A stretch of DNA of 64,000 nt, taken from assembly GCA_017451265.1 (NCBI GenBank), contig JAFSPU010000012.1, forward strand, positions 62,001 to 126,000. Direction: 5' to 3'. Every line of letters starts with the position of its first letter. Positions within the stretch are counted from its first letter, which is position 1. Both the position numbers and the translations under genes were made by a program. Of the stretch, positions 43,672 through 52,193 are shown piece by piece. The stretch is from Clostridiales bacterium (GTDB lineage Bacteria; Bacillota; Clostridia; Saccharofermentanales; Saccharofermentanaceae). The notes beneath the pieces are model-generated. The model did no database searches and had not been told where the DNA came from. It saw only the letters and a program-made list of their open reading frames with translations.

Positions 43672-44343
43672 ATGATATTCTCGGAAAAGCTTCAGGTATT
43701 ACGCAAGAATAAAGGTTTTACTCAGGAGACCCTTGCTGAGAGGCTTAATGTCTCGAGGCAGGCAGTCGCGAAGTGGGAGTCGGGTCAGGTATATCCCGAT
43801 ATCGGCAATCTCATAGAGATAAGCAATCTTCTTAATGTAAGCGTTGATTATCTGGTCAAGGACCAGGACTGTGCATTAAGTGCCAAGGATGTTCCCGATA
43901 CAGAACTTGATGAGCTCATAAGGTTCAGGCTTGAAGCGAACGTAAATACTTATGCTGCCTTCATGAATGAAGTGGATCCCACCCGTCCCGAATCGCATGA
44001 CTTCCGCTATGAGAACGGCAAGTATATGTATCACGACACTTACGTCGGAGGCGAGAAGTTCGCAGGTGAAGAAGCGGTCTGGAAGGATGGCGTGGCGGTC
44101 TATGCGATGAATTATATGGGCCACGTGTTAAGTGACGGTTTCAGCGGGAATTTCCTTAAGGAGGCTCTGCGTGCCGCAGATGAGAAGATGCCCTACCGGG
44201 GCCCTGAATTCTATCAGTCGGGCGAGTATCTTTATAAGTGTAATGTGACCGGTGATTTTACCTGGTTCCAGGGATACGAGGAGATATATCAGGGCGACGT
44301 CAAGGTTTATGAATGTGTGTTCCACGGCGGAATGGTAGAATGA
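43672..44343 (+). CDS. XRE-family regulator with DUF5680 domain
   Basis: 223 residues: an N-terminal HTH_3 domain (LRKNKGFTQETLAERLNVSR and QAVAKWESGQVYPD) and a C-terminal DUF5680 domain (about 80-220) with RPESHDFRYENGKYMYHDTY, GGEKFAGEEAVWKDG and DFTWFQGYEEI. DUF5680 is often found alone or after such an HTH and may sense a ligand. A TTGGAGG site precedes the ATG. Confidence 0.9.
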   Translation: MIFSEKLQVLRKNKGFTQETLAERLNVSRQAVAKWESGQVYPDIGNLIEISNLLNVSVDYLVKDQDCALSAKDVPDTELDELIRFRLEANVNTYAAFMNEVDPTRPESHDFRYENGKYMYHDTYVGGEKFAGEEAVWKDGVAVYAMNYMGHVLSDGFSGNFLKEALRAADEKMPYRGPEFYQSGEYLYKCNVTGDFTWFQGYEEIYQGDVKVYECVFHGGMVE

Positions 44344-44352
44344 CATCTGAAC

Positions 44353-44529
44353 ATGCCCCAAATCATTAGAATTGCTGATATGAAAGACTTTGAAGCAGTC
44401 CGCGACATTACGCAGACTACGATCAGGGCTGTATATCCTCCTTATCCATTCATAATTGTGCCATTTATGTGGGTTATATACATTTATGTGACATTGTATT
44501 CAAAGATAGTTAATAATCCTTTTCTATAA
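44353..44529 (+). pseudogene. 5' remnant of a GNAT acetyltransferase gene
   Basis: The first ~30 codons (MPQIIRIADMKDFEAVRDIT to AVYPPY) match the N-terminus of the GNAT at 60453 (NIRQATESDFESVKRITQET to AVYPKY). After that the frame continues into unrelated hydrophobic AT-rich sequence until 44529. Confidence 0.75.
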
Positions 44530-44573
44530 TCAAGATATATACCTACGGGAATAATATGTATTGGAGGTTATAT

Positions 44574-45377
44574 ATGAAAAAATTACTATCCGTGCTGCTT
44601 TCATGCGTTATGTGCGGCACATTGATGTTAACTGCTTGTGATGCTGCGCCGGAAGAGACTTCAGGCGGAGATGCACAGGCTCCGATCGAAGAGATGCTTG
44701 TCGGAAGATGGATGTCATCGACAATAGACGGTGAACCTGCAGTAGCCAATGAGAAGACCGTGTTCTATATAGTCTCACCTTCTGAGGTCTATTCCAGCGT
44801 ATCCCGTGTAAATGAGAACCGTTCGCCTTGGCATGCTCCTTCGTTAACGGATTTCACGATTGACGGCAATGTTATTACATTCACCAGCAGTCCGCGCGAG
44901 GGCATAGCGATCATTCGCGAATACGATATCACCGAAATAAGTGATAACGAGTTTACTGCGAATTTTGTAATCACACATGTACGTGACGGTGAAGAAACTT
45001 CTGAGGCAGCGAGAGTTGTTACATTCGTAAGGATTAATGATGATTACAGCAGCGACATCGTCGGAACTTGGGAAGGCAGCTGCACCAGCGAAGGATCTGT
45101 ATTTGATGACGGTCAGCCTCACCGCTGGGAATACCATGATGACGGCACCTACGTTTATTACGTACAGGAAGGCGATGAGTGGGTTGCTCATAATGACGGC
45201 GATTACTTTGTAAACGGTATCCTGCTGTGCACCCGTTGGTTTGACGGTGAAGTTGATAACCGTGAATGGTGGGAGATCAGTATTGACGGTGACACAATGT
45301 CGTGGACAGCTCTCAGAGCTAACGATGACGGCACGACCTACACGGCTACATTCGAGATGACAAGAGTAGCGGAATGA
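44574..45377 (+). CDS. Secreted lipoprotein with two lipocalin-like domains
   Basis: 267 residues. Lipobox LTAC, then two repeats of about 105 residues, each starting with a VGRW or VGTW motif (EMLVGRWMSSTIDGEP; DIVGTWEGSCTSEG) and rich in beta strands, as in lipocalin-like bacterial families. Function unknown. The ATG at 44574 follows TTGGAGG. Confidence 0.78.
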   Translation: MKKLLSVLLSCVMCGTLMLTACDAAPEETSGGDAQAPIEEMLVGRWMSSTIDGEPAVANEKTVFYIVSPSEVYSSVSRVNENRSPWHAPSLTDFTIDGNVITFTSSPREGIAIIREYDITEISDNEFTANFVITHVRDGEETSEAARVVTFVRINDDYSSDIVGTWEGSCTSEGSVFDDGQPHRWEYHDDGTYVYYVQEGDEWVAHNDGDYFVNGILLCTRWFDGEVDNREWWEISIDGDTMSWTALRANDDGTTYTATFEMTRVAE

Positions 45378-45414
45378 CATAATCGTCATTTTGTTAATAT
45401 CTCCACAAAAGCAT

Positions 45415-45445
45415 GAAGCACAGGGGCTAATGGCCTCTGTGCTTC
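45415..45445. terminator. Bidirectional terminator between the lipoprotein gene and yjdF
   Basis: GAAGCACAGGGGC/GGCCTCTGTGCTTC stem with a TAAT loop; T-rich on the plus side (CTTTTCTTT) and a shorter CTTTTG run on the minus side. It overlaps the yjdF stop codon. Confidence 0.8.
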
Positions 45446-45843
45446 TCGCTTTTCTTTAGCTGTTTCAGTTCAAACTTACGTTCTTTCTCGGCCTCTCTCT
45501 GTTCGCGGCTTTGATTCTTGCGTTCAAGCTTGCTCTGCTCCTGTAAAAGCTTTATCGCCTGCTGCGATCTTGTTCCGATGCCTTTGGCAGAGGTATGCCT
45601 CTTAGCTTCTCTTTGCAGGCGCTTCGGATTATGCGCCGTCTTGCTTTCCACAGCTGCCACAGCCGGGCTGAACCTTATTTCCTGACAGTTCCTGAGAACG
45701 TATTCGTATACTTCGCTGTCCTTAGGCTCTGCTCCGAAAGTTACCTTAGCTGCGGATAGTTTACCGCGGTCAGTCCTCTCGAATACGCCCACCCAGAACG
45801 GGTCCTCGAAATACACTGTCAGAACCAAGCTTACTTTGCCCAT
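45427..45843 (-). CDS. YjdF-family protein
   Basis: 138 residues. KVSLVLTVYFEDPFWVGVFE and the AKVTFGAEP..SEVYEYVLRN segment are the conserved N-terminal part of YjdF; the C-terminal half is a very basic Lys/Arg/Glu/Gln-rich helix. YjdF genes in Bacillota usually stand behind a riboswitch that binds azaaromatic compounds, and the protein is thought to help tolerate them. The ATG at 45843 has AAAGGAGGG; an upstream in-frame start lacks support. Confidence 0.85.
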   Translation of the reverse strand: MGKVSLVLTVYFEDPFWVGVFERTDRGKLSAAKVTFGAEPKDSEVYEYVLRNCQEIRFSPAVAAVESKTAHNPKRLQREAKRHTSAKGIGTRSQQAIKLLQEQSKLERKNQSREQREAEKERKFELKQLKKSEKHRGH

Positions 45844-45849
45844 GACAAT

Positions 45850-45965
45850 CCCTCCTTTAAGAATTGATGAGCAAAGAACGGACAACCCGGAGGGGCAGGT
45901 TACTTACCCTGAAGATCAGGACGGCCGGGCTACCTACCGGCTCTGGCATATCTTGCGATGCACGT
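45850..45965 (-). promoter_or_regulatory. Candidate yjdF riboswitch
   Basis: The minus-strand leader is GC-rich and structured in an otherwise plain region: CCGGTAGGTAGCCCGG, then AGGGTAAGTAACCTGCCCCT and CCGGGTTGTCCG, which offer several short paired stems just ahead of the yjdF ribosome binding site. Position and character fit the yjdF (azaaromatic) RNA, but I could not align it to a model. Confidence 0.5.
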
Positions 45966-46032
45966 TGCGTTTTTATCTTTGCATTGTTGCTTTATTATTC
46001 TACACCCGTTTCGGAGACGGCGTCGCTGTAAT

Positions 46033-46152
46033 ATGTACTTTTACGAGACACATCTTCATACCCTTGAGGGAAGTGCCTGCGGCGAGGTCGCGGCTGCCGA
46101 GTTCCTGCAGCTGGAATTCCATCTGATAATTAACGAACAGACGCTTATGTGA
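46033..46152 (+). pseudogene. 5' fragment of a PHP-domain phosphatase gene
   Basis: From the ATG at 46033 the translation MYFYETHLHTLEGSACGEVA matches the start of PHP-domain proteins, with the metal-binding HLHT motif. After about 27 codons (AAEFLQ) it runs into unrelated sequence and a stop at 46150-46152. The rest of the gene is absent. Confidence 0.65.
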
Positions 46153-46157
46153 TGTGG

Positions 46158-47033
46158 TTATACAGCGCCGAGGGCTTCGTGAAGCATTCTGATGCCCTGC
46201 TGTGTCAGAAGCTCACGGTGTTCCGCGGGGGCGCTCCTTTGAGCGAAGTCAATGATCCTGAGAAGACCCAATGTGCGCGCCTTTTGCTCGATCCTCGTAA
46301 GTTCATCGTCACTCATCCCGTCGAAATACAATGAGAGCGTTCGCTTCCAGATGTGGTGCGCATCCCCGACGGAAATTCCAAGGTGAACCGTCGCTGCTTC
46401 GGGAGCCATCTGTGGGAAGATCCAGTATGAATTGGCGATTGTTGCCAGATCGAAGATAGAATCTCCAAAGCAGAGTGTGTCCATGTCTATGAGCATTGGT
46501 TTGCCTTTAACTATTATGATGTTCTTCAGGTGAAAATCGCCGTGAAGAAGTTTGGTCGAATCGGGGATGCTTCTTATCAGATCTCTCAGCTTATCCGCGG
46601 CATTGTTTCCTATCAAATGTTCGGTGTTGTCAACCCACTTTAAGTGATCGGCCTTCATGTCTGCACATTCCGCAGTATCCGCATCGATGCTGTGGATATG
46701 CTTAAGGAGTTCGACGGACATATTGATAAAGTTCTCGAGGTTTTCGGAGGATCTGTTTACATAACTGTCTGTCGGCTCGGCATCGAGCAATTCATAGACG
46801 GCGCCGTAACAGTTGCCGACCTTCACGATATCCAATGAGATGGCGGTAGGAACTTTAAGGATCAGGGCCCGTTTGGATCGTCTCTTCTCCATTAAGACTC
46901 TGTCAAAAGGAATGTCTTCCCTGTAAACCTTAACGATCTCATCAGGAGCGATGCGGTACACAGCCGCGTGAGCTCCTCTTCCTATGAGCTCGCATCCTTC
47001 TATACTAAGCTGTTTAAGTTGATCTTTGTTCAT
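46158..47033 (-). CDS. APH-like kinase
   Basis: 291 residues, aminoglycoside-phosphotransferase/choline-kinase fold. IGRGAHAAVYRI is the glycine-rich loop, KVYRED carries the ATP-binding Lys, LLHGDFHLKNIII the catalytic HGDxHxxN and LIDMDTLCFGDSIFDL the metal-binding Asp. Related proteins phosphorylate small molecules; the substrate here is unknown and antibiotic resistance should not be assumed. Overlaps the upstream cysteine-rich protein gene by 20 bases. Confidence 0.85.
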   Translation of the reverse strand: MNKDQLKQLSIEGCELIGRGAHAAVYRIAPDEIVKVYREDIPFDRVLMEKRRSKRALILKVPTAISLDIVKVGNCYGAVYELLDAEPTDSYVNRSSENLENFINMSVELLKHIHSIDADTAECADMKADHLKWVDNTEHLIGNNAADKLRDLIRSIPDSTKLLHGDFHLKNIIIVKGKPMLIDMDTLCFGDSIFDLATIANSYWIFPQMAPEAATVHLGISVGDAHHIWKRTLSLYFDGMSDDELTRIEQKARTLGLLRIIDFAQRSAPAEHRELLTQQGIRMLHEALGAV

Positions 47034-47424
47034 ACTCCGCGATTACTTCCTCCAGGATGTCACAGGCAACGTCGATCGTGTTCTTACATCTGATCTCAGG
47101 CTTAAATGACTGAGCCTTGATATCCTTACACAGGACAGATCCGTACTTCTGATTAAATCTCTGGATCAGCATTCTTGTGACCGGCTTAATATCGGTACTC
47201 TCATGTGCCTTCGCTTCAATGTACTTCATGGACAGTATCGAGACTCCGGCAAGAACGGCACCGCAGGTGTTGCCCGTCTGGATTCCAGCGCCGAATCCTC
47301 CGAATGCAATCATGTCTCGGTCGTGAAGGCCTAAGTTATAGTAATCGTTACCTGCTCTGATGATAGTCTCGGCGCAGTTGTAGTTGCCTTCGAAATAGTA
47401 CTTCTCACACAGATCTTTAAGCAT
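47014..47424 (-). CDS. C_GCAxxG_C_C-family putative redox protein
   Basis: 136 residues with the family cysteines in order: YNCAET, GGFGAGIQTGNTCGAVLAG, YGSVLCKDIK, EIRCKNTIDVACDIL. Members are thought to be redox or metal proteins of anaerobes. The ATG at 47424 follows GAGGTG; a GTG 9 bases earlier is the alternative. First gene of a two-gene leftward operon with the kinase. Confidence 0.87.
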   Translation of the reverse strand: MLKDLCEKYYFEGNYNCAETIIRAGNDYYNLGLHDRDMIAFGGFGAGIQTGNTCGAVLAGVSILSMKYIEAKAHESTDIKPVTRMLIQRFNQKYGSVLCKDIKAQSFKPEIRCKNTIDVACDILEEVIAEYEQRST

Positions 47425-47671
47425 AGTGGTCACCTCGTAATGAGTGTAGATTGTTATACTAATAATACTAAATCAGATGATGTTTGAGGGAAATCAAAAT
47501 GAACTATAAAGTGGACTGCGGCGAAAAATGTATAGTCGGTTATATTCTCATCAGCATCTGATCGTACTTTACCCGGATGGTATAATAACCTTGTCAGGAA
47601 GAGAGCCCTTAGTCAAGACAATAATCAGGAAGTCCGACGAGTTTTATGAAAGGTGGTTCCGGTAGCTTATA

Positions 47672-48004
47672 ATGGGATTCTTTGATGCATTCAAAAAGAA
47701 ATCTTCTCCAAACAAAGAGGATAACACTATAAAGCATTATAAATGCGGACGATGGGAACAGTATGATGTTCTCATGAATGTTAACTTCAGTTGGCAGATG
47801 ATTGTCGAACTTGCAAACTATATGGCTTCAACTGATATAAGCAATATAGATCAGGTTTCGATAAGTGACCCTATTAGCGGCGAGGATAAGGATCAGACAG
47901 CAATACGTGATTATGCTGATAAGATTCTGAATAAGGATTTTGGAACTGCTGATGAGACAAAACAGTGCTCCCCAAGTCCTGAAAGAGTCATGAATGAAGG
48001 GTAG
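47672..48004 (+). CDS. Small hypothetical protein
   Basis: 110 residues, no signal or membrane segment. N-terminal MGFFDAFKKKSS is a common start for small cytoplasmic proteins; the middle FSWQMIVELANYMASTDI is helical. Family not recognised. AAAGGTGG is rather far from the ATG. Ahead of it (47434-47671) is a 20-codon frame at 47499 (MNYKVDCGEKCIVGYILISI) with a good GAGGG site but too short to call; it may be another gene stub. Confidence 0.55.
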   Translation: MGFFDAFKKKSSPNKEDNTIKHYKCGRWEQYDVLMNVNFSWQMIVELANYMASTDISNIDQVSISDPISGEDKDQTAIRDYADKILNKDFGTADETKQCSPSPERVMNEG

Positions 48005-48015
48005 TAGAGAATATC

Positions 48016-48498
48016 ATGATAAGACAGTTAACAAAGCAGGATATACCTGAGTGCGTAGATGTTATACGTTCCAGCTTTTTGACGGTTGGAAAAGAGTTTA
48101 ATATAACACCGGAGAATGCGCCGGGGTTTACGGCTTATGCAACGGATGAAGCGAAAGTGAACTTCTGGATGGATGAACAGCATCGACCGATGTATGGCTT
48201 TTTCGAGAACGGGAGGATGATCGGTTATTATAACCTTGCGTTCTCTTCGAACGAAGAATGTGAACTGGGAAGCCTCTGCGTTTTGCCGGAATGCAGGCAC
48301 AGCGGTGTTGGCGAGGCATTATTGAATGATTCGTTAGTGCGTGCCAAAGAACTCGGCTTTTCAAAGATGAATCTCAGCATTGTTGAAGAGAATACCGTTC
48401 TGCGTAAATGGTATGAAGATCATGGTTTTACGCATACCGGAACCAAGAAGTTCGATTTCTTCCCGTTTACATGCGGTTACTTGGAAATGAGCATATAA
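48016..48498 (+). CDS. GNAT acetyltransferase
   Basis: 160 residues; acetyl-CoA loop CRHSGVGEALLNDS near residues 95-108 and C-terminal VLRKWYEDHGFTHTGTKKF. Acceptor unknown. Close to the following gene (17 bases), suggesting co-transcription. Confidence 0.88.
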   Translation: MIRQLTKQDIPECVDVIRSSFLTVGKEFNITPENAPGFTAYATDEAKVNFWMDEQHRPMYGFFENGRMIGYYNLAFSSNEECELGSLCVLPECRHSGVGEALLNDSLVRAKELGFSKMNLSIVEENTVLRKWYEDHGFTHTGTKKFDFFPFTCGYLEMSI

Positions 48499-48514
48499 AC
48501 GAGGTGAGCATGAT

Positions 48515-48877
48515 ATGAAAAAGTGGTATGACGAAGAATATGAGTTTACAGTTGAGGTGACGGGTTTCCTGCATGGAGATCATACCGAGCGGTATTGCCG
48601 TAACGGTGAAGAGATAGGTGATAAGTATACCTGCACGTACGGCTGCCCCGTAAATGAAGAAGGATACGGAATCTGCTCCAAGACAATGATGATGCTTTAT
48701 CCTCTGATGGAGGCCGTAAGAAGCGGAGGGGATCTGATAAATCTCGGAGGCGACGGAAAGTATACCAAGACTGTTGTCTGTCCTGACGGCTGTGTGATAT
48801 TTAAACTGACTGCCAAGCCTCTTGGCAATGAGAATTTTCATAAGGGCGGTTTCTGGGATTATCCGGATGAGACTTAA
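48515..48877 (+). CDS. TIGR04076-family protein, intact copy
   Basis: 120 residues. Family pattern: YEFTVEVTGFL at the front, EEIGDKYTCTYGCP, EGYGICSKTMMMLYPLMEAV and a later CPDGCVIFKL, rich in Cys. The function is unknown; family members are small proteins of anaerobes. A truncated paralogue ends at the guaA repeat at 40622, also just downstream of a GNAT gene, so the GNAT-TIGR04076 pair is duplicated. GAGGTG site upstream. Confidence 0.82.
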   Translation: MKKWYDEEYEFTVEVTGFLHGDHTERYCRNGEEIGDKYTCTYGCPVNEEGYGICSKTMMMLYPLMEAVRSGGDLINLGGDGKYTKTVVCPDGCVIFKLTAKPLGNENFHKGGFWDYPDET

Positions 48878-49017
48878 GAAGGATCATAATATAATCAATA
48901 AAAAGCCTGAAATTACAGGGTTGCAACCGTCGGTTGACAAAGTTCAAGCCATGGCTGGTGGATATGTTAAGGCGGATGTTGCTATTCTCGAGACATAAAA
49001 TCTCGGAGGTGGATTGA

Positions 49018-49398
49018 ATGACGATTGCTGACAGAATACAGAGTCTTAGAAAAGCCAAGGGCATGTCCCAGGAAGAACTTGCAGACGCAATTGGAGTATC
49101 CCGCCAGGCTGTCTCGAAATGGGAAAGCGAGCAGACGACTCCGGATCTCGATAAGATTGTGGTCATGAGTGATGTCTTCGAAGTGACGACGGATTATCTT
49201 CTTAAAGGGATCGAGCCGGTTAAGACCGACGATCATAAGACCATGGCAGATGTGCTCGACCAAAAAGTTCTTACAGAGAAGAACGGCAAGCGTGCGAAAG
49301 CGGCACTTAAGTGGTTCCTCATAGGCTTCGGTGTTTTACTTGCCATAGATCTGATCTCGATGCTGATCTATTTCCTCGTTAACGGATTCCCCGTCTGA
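49018..49398 (+). CDS. XRE-family regulator with C-terminal membrane helix
   Basis: 126 residues. HTH_3 domain ([32 protein letters not shown]) at 10-65 and one membrane helix at about 95-120 ([20 protein letters not shown]). This membrane-tethered HTH type is common in Clostridia and may respond to envelope conditions; the CPBP gene follows 85 bases on. CGGAGG site upstream. A CAACCG-T-CGGTTG palindrome lies at 48926-48938. Confidence 0.87.
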   Translation: MTIADRIQSLRKAKGMSQEELADAIGVSRQAVSKWESEQTTPDLDKIVVMSDVFEVTTDYLLKGIEPVKTDDHKTMADVLDQKVLTEKNGKRAKAALKWFLIGFGVLLAIDLISMLIYFLVNGFPV

Positions 49399-49482
49399 CC
49401 TGATCTCAACATAACATAAACCTGATGAGAGGTCCGCGAGAGCCGGATCTCAGTATAAGTGCGCTCAAATAAGGAGAAAAAT

Positions 49483-50403
49483 ATGCAAAAAATACTAACC
49501 TTCATCAAAAATATAAGCCCATTCAACAACCGTACGGACATGCCGAAGCTTCTTTATGTCATCAAGGTCATCCTGTTCTTTTGGCTTTGCAAATTCGGCT
49601 CAGAACTTATAGGCGAAGTCATAGCGATCGGTGTTCATTTCGCCTGCGGGAAGAATCCTTTGAAAGGTGAGATGTTTGATACTCAGACGATCACGCTGAT
49701 TACATACTTCGGATATGCATTTATTATCGGAGCAATCGTGCTGTTCTGGAAGCTTATCCAGAAGAAGACTGTCAGGGATCTCGGCTTCACGGGCAATCCT
49801 GTAAGTTATCTGACCGGGGCCTTGATCGGTGCGGTCCTGGTGCTGATCTCAACTATAGTCATATTGCTTACCGGCGCGATCAAGTTTAATGGTGTGTTCG
49901 ATAAGATCAACATCCCTATGGTCGTGGCCATGCTGATCTGTTATGTGTTGCAGGGCGCCATGGAAGAGATCCTTTGCAGAGGCGTAGTGCATCAGTTGCT
50001 TATTAAGCAGACTTCTGTTCCTGTTACCATCGGCGTGAGTGCCGCCCTGTTTACCATTCCCCACCTTTCAGGCATGTCCGGCGATTCCCCCATGATCGTT
50101 GCAGCCGCAATAGTCAACCTGATTCTGATATCGGTCATCTTCTCCCTTCTTACTCTCAGATTTAAGAGTATATGGGCAGCCTGCGGGCTTCATTCAGTTT
50201 GGAACTATATTCTATACAGTATTCTGGGTCTCAATCTCAGCGGTAATGATGAGATCGTTGCATCCGTGTTTGATATGAGTTCTGTTGGCTCGAACATTTT
50301 AAACGGCGGTGAATACGGGATCGAGGCGAGCATTATAACCACTGCAGTGTTGGCAGCCATGATTGCTTTTGTGGTGATGGTAATTAAACCGATAAAGAAA
50401 TAA
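49483..50403 (+). CDS. CPBP-family intramembrane metalloprotease
   Basis: 306 residues, about eight membrane helices. The CPBP (Abi/CAAX-type) motifs are intact: EExxxR in GAMEEILCRGVVH (Glu161-162, Arg166), FTIPH with His194 and the HSVWN motif near 235. Relatives process prenylated or signal peptides or give bacteriocin immunity; substrate unknown. The ATG at 49483 follows AAGGAG. Confidence 0.88.
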   Translation: MQKILTFIKNISPFNNRTDMPKLLYVIKVILFFWLCKFGSELIGEVIAIGVHFACGKNPLKGEMFDTQTITLITYFGYAFIIGAIVLFWKLIQKKTVRDLGFTGNPVSYLTGALIGAVLVLISTIVILLTGAIKFNGVFDKINIPMVVAMLICYVLQGAMEEILCRGVVHQLLIKQTSVPVTIGVSAALFTIPHLSGMSGDSPMIVAAAIVNLILISVIFSLLTLRFKSIWAACGLHSVWNYILYSILGLNLSGNDEIVASVFDMSSVGSNILNGGEYGIEASIITTAVLAAMIAFVVMVIKPIKK

Positions 50404-50475
50404 CTACCCTAGACAACTACCTCAGGTAGTCGTTTCAGGTAGTTATTATGGTCAGGAATGGGAAGGAGGGGGTCT

Positions 50476-50712
50476 TTAACGCATCATGCAGGAGGAGCCG
50501 GGGTTTAATTTGTCCTCGCCTTCACCGGATACGAAATGCGCACGGTACTCCATGTTGATGTCCTTTATCTCACGCTTGCCGTCAATGTAATCCTGATACA
50601 TATCTGCAAGACCCGCCATGCAACCGTCACACATGCCGTCGATGTTTCCAATCGACTCGGCGACTATTCTCTCGCGCTCTTCGCGGGTCGTATCCTTAAT
50701 TAAAATGCTCAT
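50476..50712 (-). CDS. Small Cys-containing hypothetical protein
   Basis: 78 residues; a CDGC motif near residues 28-31 and a C-terminal SSCMMR. Otherwise helical and charged. Not recognised. Strong CGGAGG site. Divergent from the MarR-flavodoxin pair, whose palindromes lie in the shared intergenic region. Confidence 0.65.
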   Translation of the reverse strand: MSILIKDTTREERERIVAESIGNIDGMCDGCMAGLADMYQDYIDGKREIKDINMEYRAHFVSGEGEDKLNPGSSCMMR

Positions 50713-50748
50713 AAGTTCCTCCGTGCAATTTATTCTACCACTCAGGTA

Positions 50749-50799
50749 TTGACAGAAAATAGGTAATGTATTACATTATCCATAAATGTAACATGTTAC
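50749..50799 (+). promoter_or_regulatory. MarR-pair promoter with two palindromic operators
   Basis: TTGACA (50749-50754), 17-bp spacer, TACATT (50772-50777). The palindrome TAATGTATTACATTA (50764-50778) covers the -10 box, and a second, GTAACATGTTAC (50788-50799), follows. This is a typical layout for MarR autoregulation. Confidence 0.8.
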
Positions 50800-50822
50800 C
50801 TATCGGAATAAGGAGGATATCC

Positions 50823-51302
50823 ATGAACTACGATGAGCAGATGAACATGAATAATGTCGAATTCGGAAATATGCCGCCGCAGGCGTTTCTATTAGGCCTT
50901 CTGAGCGCATTCGACAACCGCTATCAGGCCGCGGCAGACGCATTCTTTAAGGAAATCACCTGGAAGCAGTTTTTTGCCGTGATATGCATCAACCTTTGCA
51001 AGGAGCCGCCAACGTTAAACGAGCTGTCAGATGTCATGGGAAGCTCGCACCAGAATGTGAAGCAGATTCTGCTCAAGCTTGAGAAGAAGGGGTTTGTGGA
51101 GCTTGTGACGGATGAGAAGGACCGCAGAAAGCAGCGCATACATGTCACGGATGCATGCCGGGACTTCCTGGAGAAGAACGACAATAACGGGCAGCAAAGT
51201 CAGTACATCATAGGCCGCATCTTCGACGGCGTGGATGAAGCCAGCCTGAATGCCACCATACAGACGGTAATGAAAATGGAAAGGAATCTGAGCGCATTAT
51301 GA
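50823..51302 (+). CDS. MarR-family transcriptional regulator
   Basis: 159 residues with a winged helix (PTLNELSDVMGSSHQNVKQI recognition region; wing VTDEKDRRKQRIHVT). The start at 50823 (MNYDEQM) has AAGGAGGA. It overlaps the flavodoxin start by 4 bases and most likely represses both through the palindromes upstream. Confidence 0.9.
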   Translation: MNYDEQMNMNNVEFGNMPPQAFLLGLLSAFDNRYQAAADAFFKEITWKQFFAVICINLCKEPPTLNELSDVMGSSHQNVKQILLKLEKKGFVELVTDEKDRRKQRIHVTDACRDFLEKNDNNGQQSQYIIGRIFDGVDEASLNATIQTVMKMERNLSAL

Positions 51303-51826
51303 AGACACTTATCATATACACTTCACAGACAGGTTTTACAAAGAAATATTCAGAGTGGCTCGCACAGAAGACGGGCGGGGACCTGATGGATCTTAAGGAA
51401 GCACAGAAGAAGGACGATACATTCTTTGCAGGCTACGAGGCCATCGTTTACGGCGGCTGGGTCATGGCGGCAAGCGTCGTGAAGGTAAAGTGGTTTCTTA
51501 ATAAATCCGCTTCCTGGAAGGGAAAGAAACTCGCCGTGTTCTGCGTAGGCGGAAGCCCGAATGATAATCCGGACGTCGAGGTTATGCTTAAGAATATGAT
51601 GACCGATGAGCAAAGAGAATACATCAAGGCTTTCTACTGCCAGGGCGGCTTTAACTATGATAGGATGAATGCGCCGTCTAGGCTCGCCATGAAGATGTTT
51701 GTCTCGGCTCTTAAGAAAAAGAAGGATCCGACTGAGGAAGAGAAGATCATGACTCAGATGGTGGCGACTTCTTATGACATCTCGGATGAGAAATACCTGG
51801 AGCCTGTTATAGATTACCTGACTTGA
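51299..51826 (+). CDS. Flavodoxin-domain protein
   Basis: 175 residues. TLIIYTSQTGFTKKYSEWLA is the FMN phosphate-binding loop; VYGGWVMAASVVKVKWFL and FCVGGSPNDNPDV follow. The short single-domain form resembles HemG-like/flavodoxin proteins of anaerobes. Partner and substrate unknown; regulation by the MarR protein suggests a stress or redox role. Confidence 0.87.
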   Translation: MKTLIIYTSQTGFTKKYSEWLAQKTGGDLMDLKEAQKKDDTFFAGYEAIVYGGWVMAASVVKVKWFLNKSASWKGKKLAVFCVGGSPNDNPDVEVMLKNMMTDEQREYIKAFYCQGGFNYDRMNAPSRLAMKMFVSALKKKKDPTEEEKIMTQMVATSYDISDEKYLEPVIDYLT

Positions 51827-52004
51827 GTGTGCTCATTTGAAAGCTCAGAGAACTTATCGATCTTAGCTGAGAGTCTTGATCCTGCCTCTCACGGTATTGC
51901 GGGCGCGAAGCATTAAGCGACACACGTAAAAGAGATTGTCTATTGGTTATGCCTGCGATACATGGTTTAATCAAGGTAATAACAAAGATAGGGAGGTGGA
52001 TAAA

Positions 52005-52193
52005 ACGACAGATAAAGATAAGAAGATCAGTTCTGAAGAACTGAATAAAGTTACAGGCGGCACAGGCAAAGCCGAAATGCCCGCTAACTTCAGACCTAAT
52101 CAGACATGCCCCATCTGCCAGTGTCCTGAGCTTACATGGCACGGCGTGAAGTATACCTGCAATGAGTGCGGTTACCAGGGGTATGCACTTTAA
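52005..52193 (+). CDS. Small double-glycine-leader zinc-ribbon protein, apparent ACG start
   Basis: The frame encodes TDKDKKISSEELNKVTGG, a bacteriocin-type double-glycine leader, followed by about 44 residues with two CxxC knuckles (CPIC, CNEC) ending CGYQGYAL. The best ribosome binding site, GGGAGG (51991-51996), points to an ACG at 52005 where ATG would be expected; GTG at 51996 is too close to it, and TTG further up has no site. It could be a RiPP-like or secreted small protein. It may be silenced by an ATG-to-ACG change. Confidence 0.5.
   Translation, partial: TTDKDKKISSEELNKVTGGTGKAEMPANFRPNQTCPICQCPELTWHGVKYTCNECGYQGYAL

Noticed and set aside
46158-47033. Aminoglycoside resistance call for the APH-like kinase
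   Set aside because: The kinase motifs are present but the fold covers many small-molecule kinases; nothing nearby indicates antibiotic resistance.
47499-47561. 20-codon reading frame with a good GAGGG site
   Set aside because: Too short and unlike any family I know; kept only as a remark under the neighbouring gene.
50400-50455. ACTACC/GGTAGT repeats after the CPBP gene
   Set aside because: Forms small hairpins but no T run follows on either strand; not a convincing terminator or mobile-element end.
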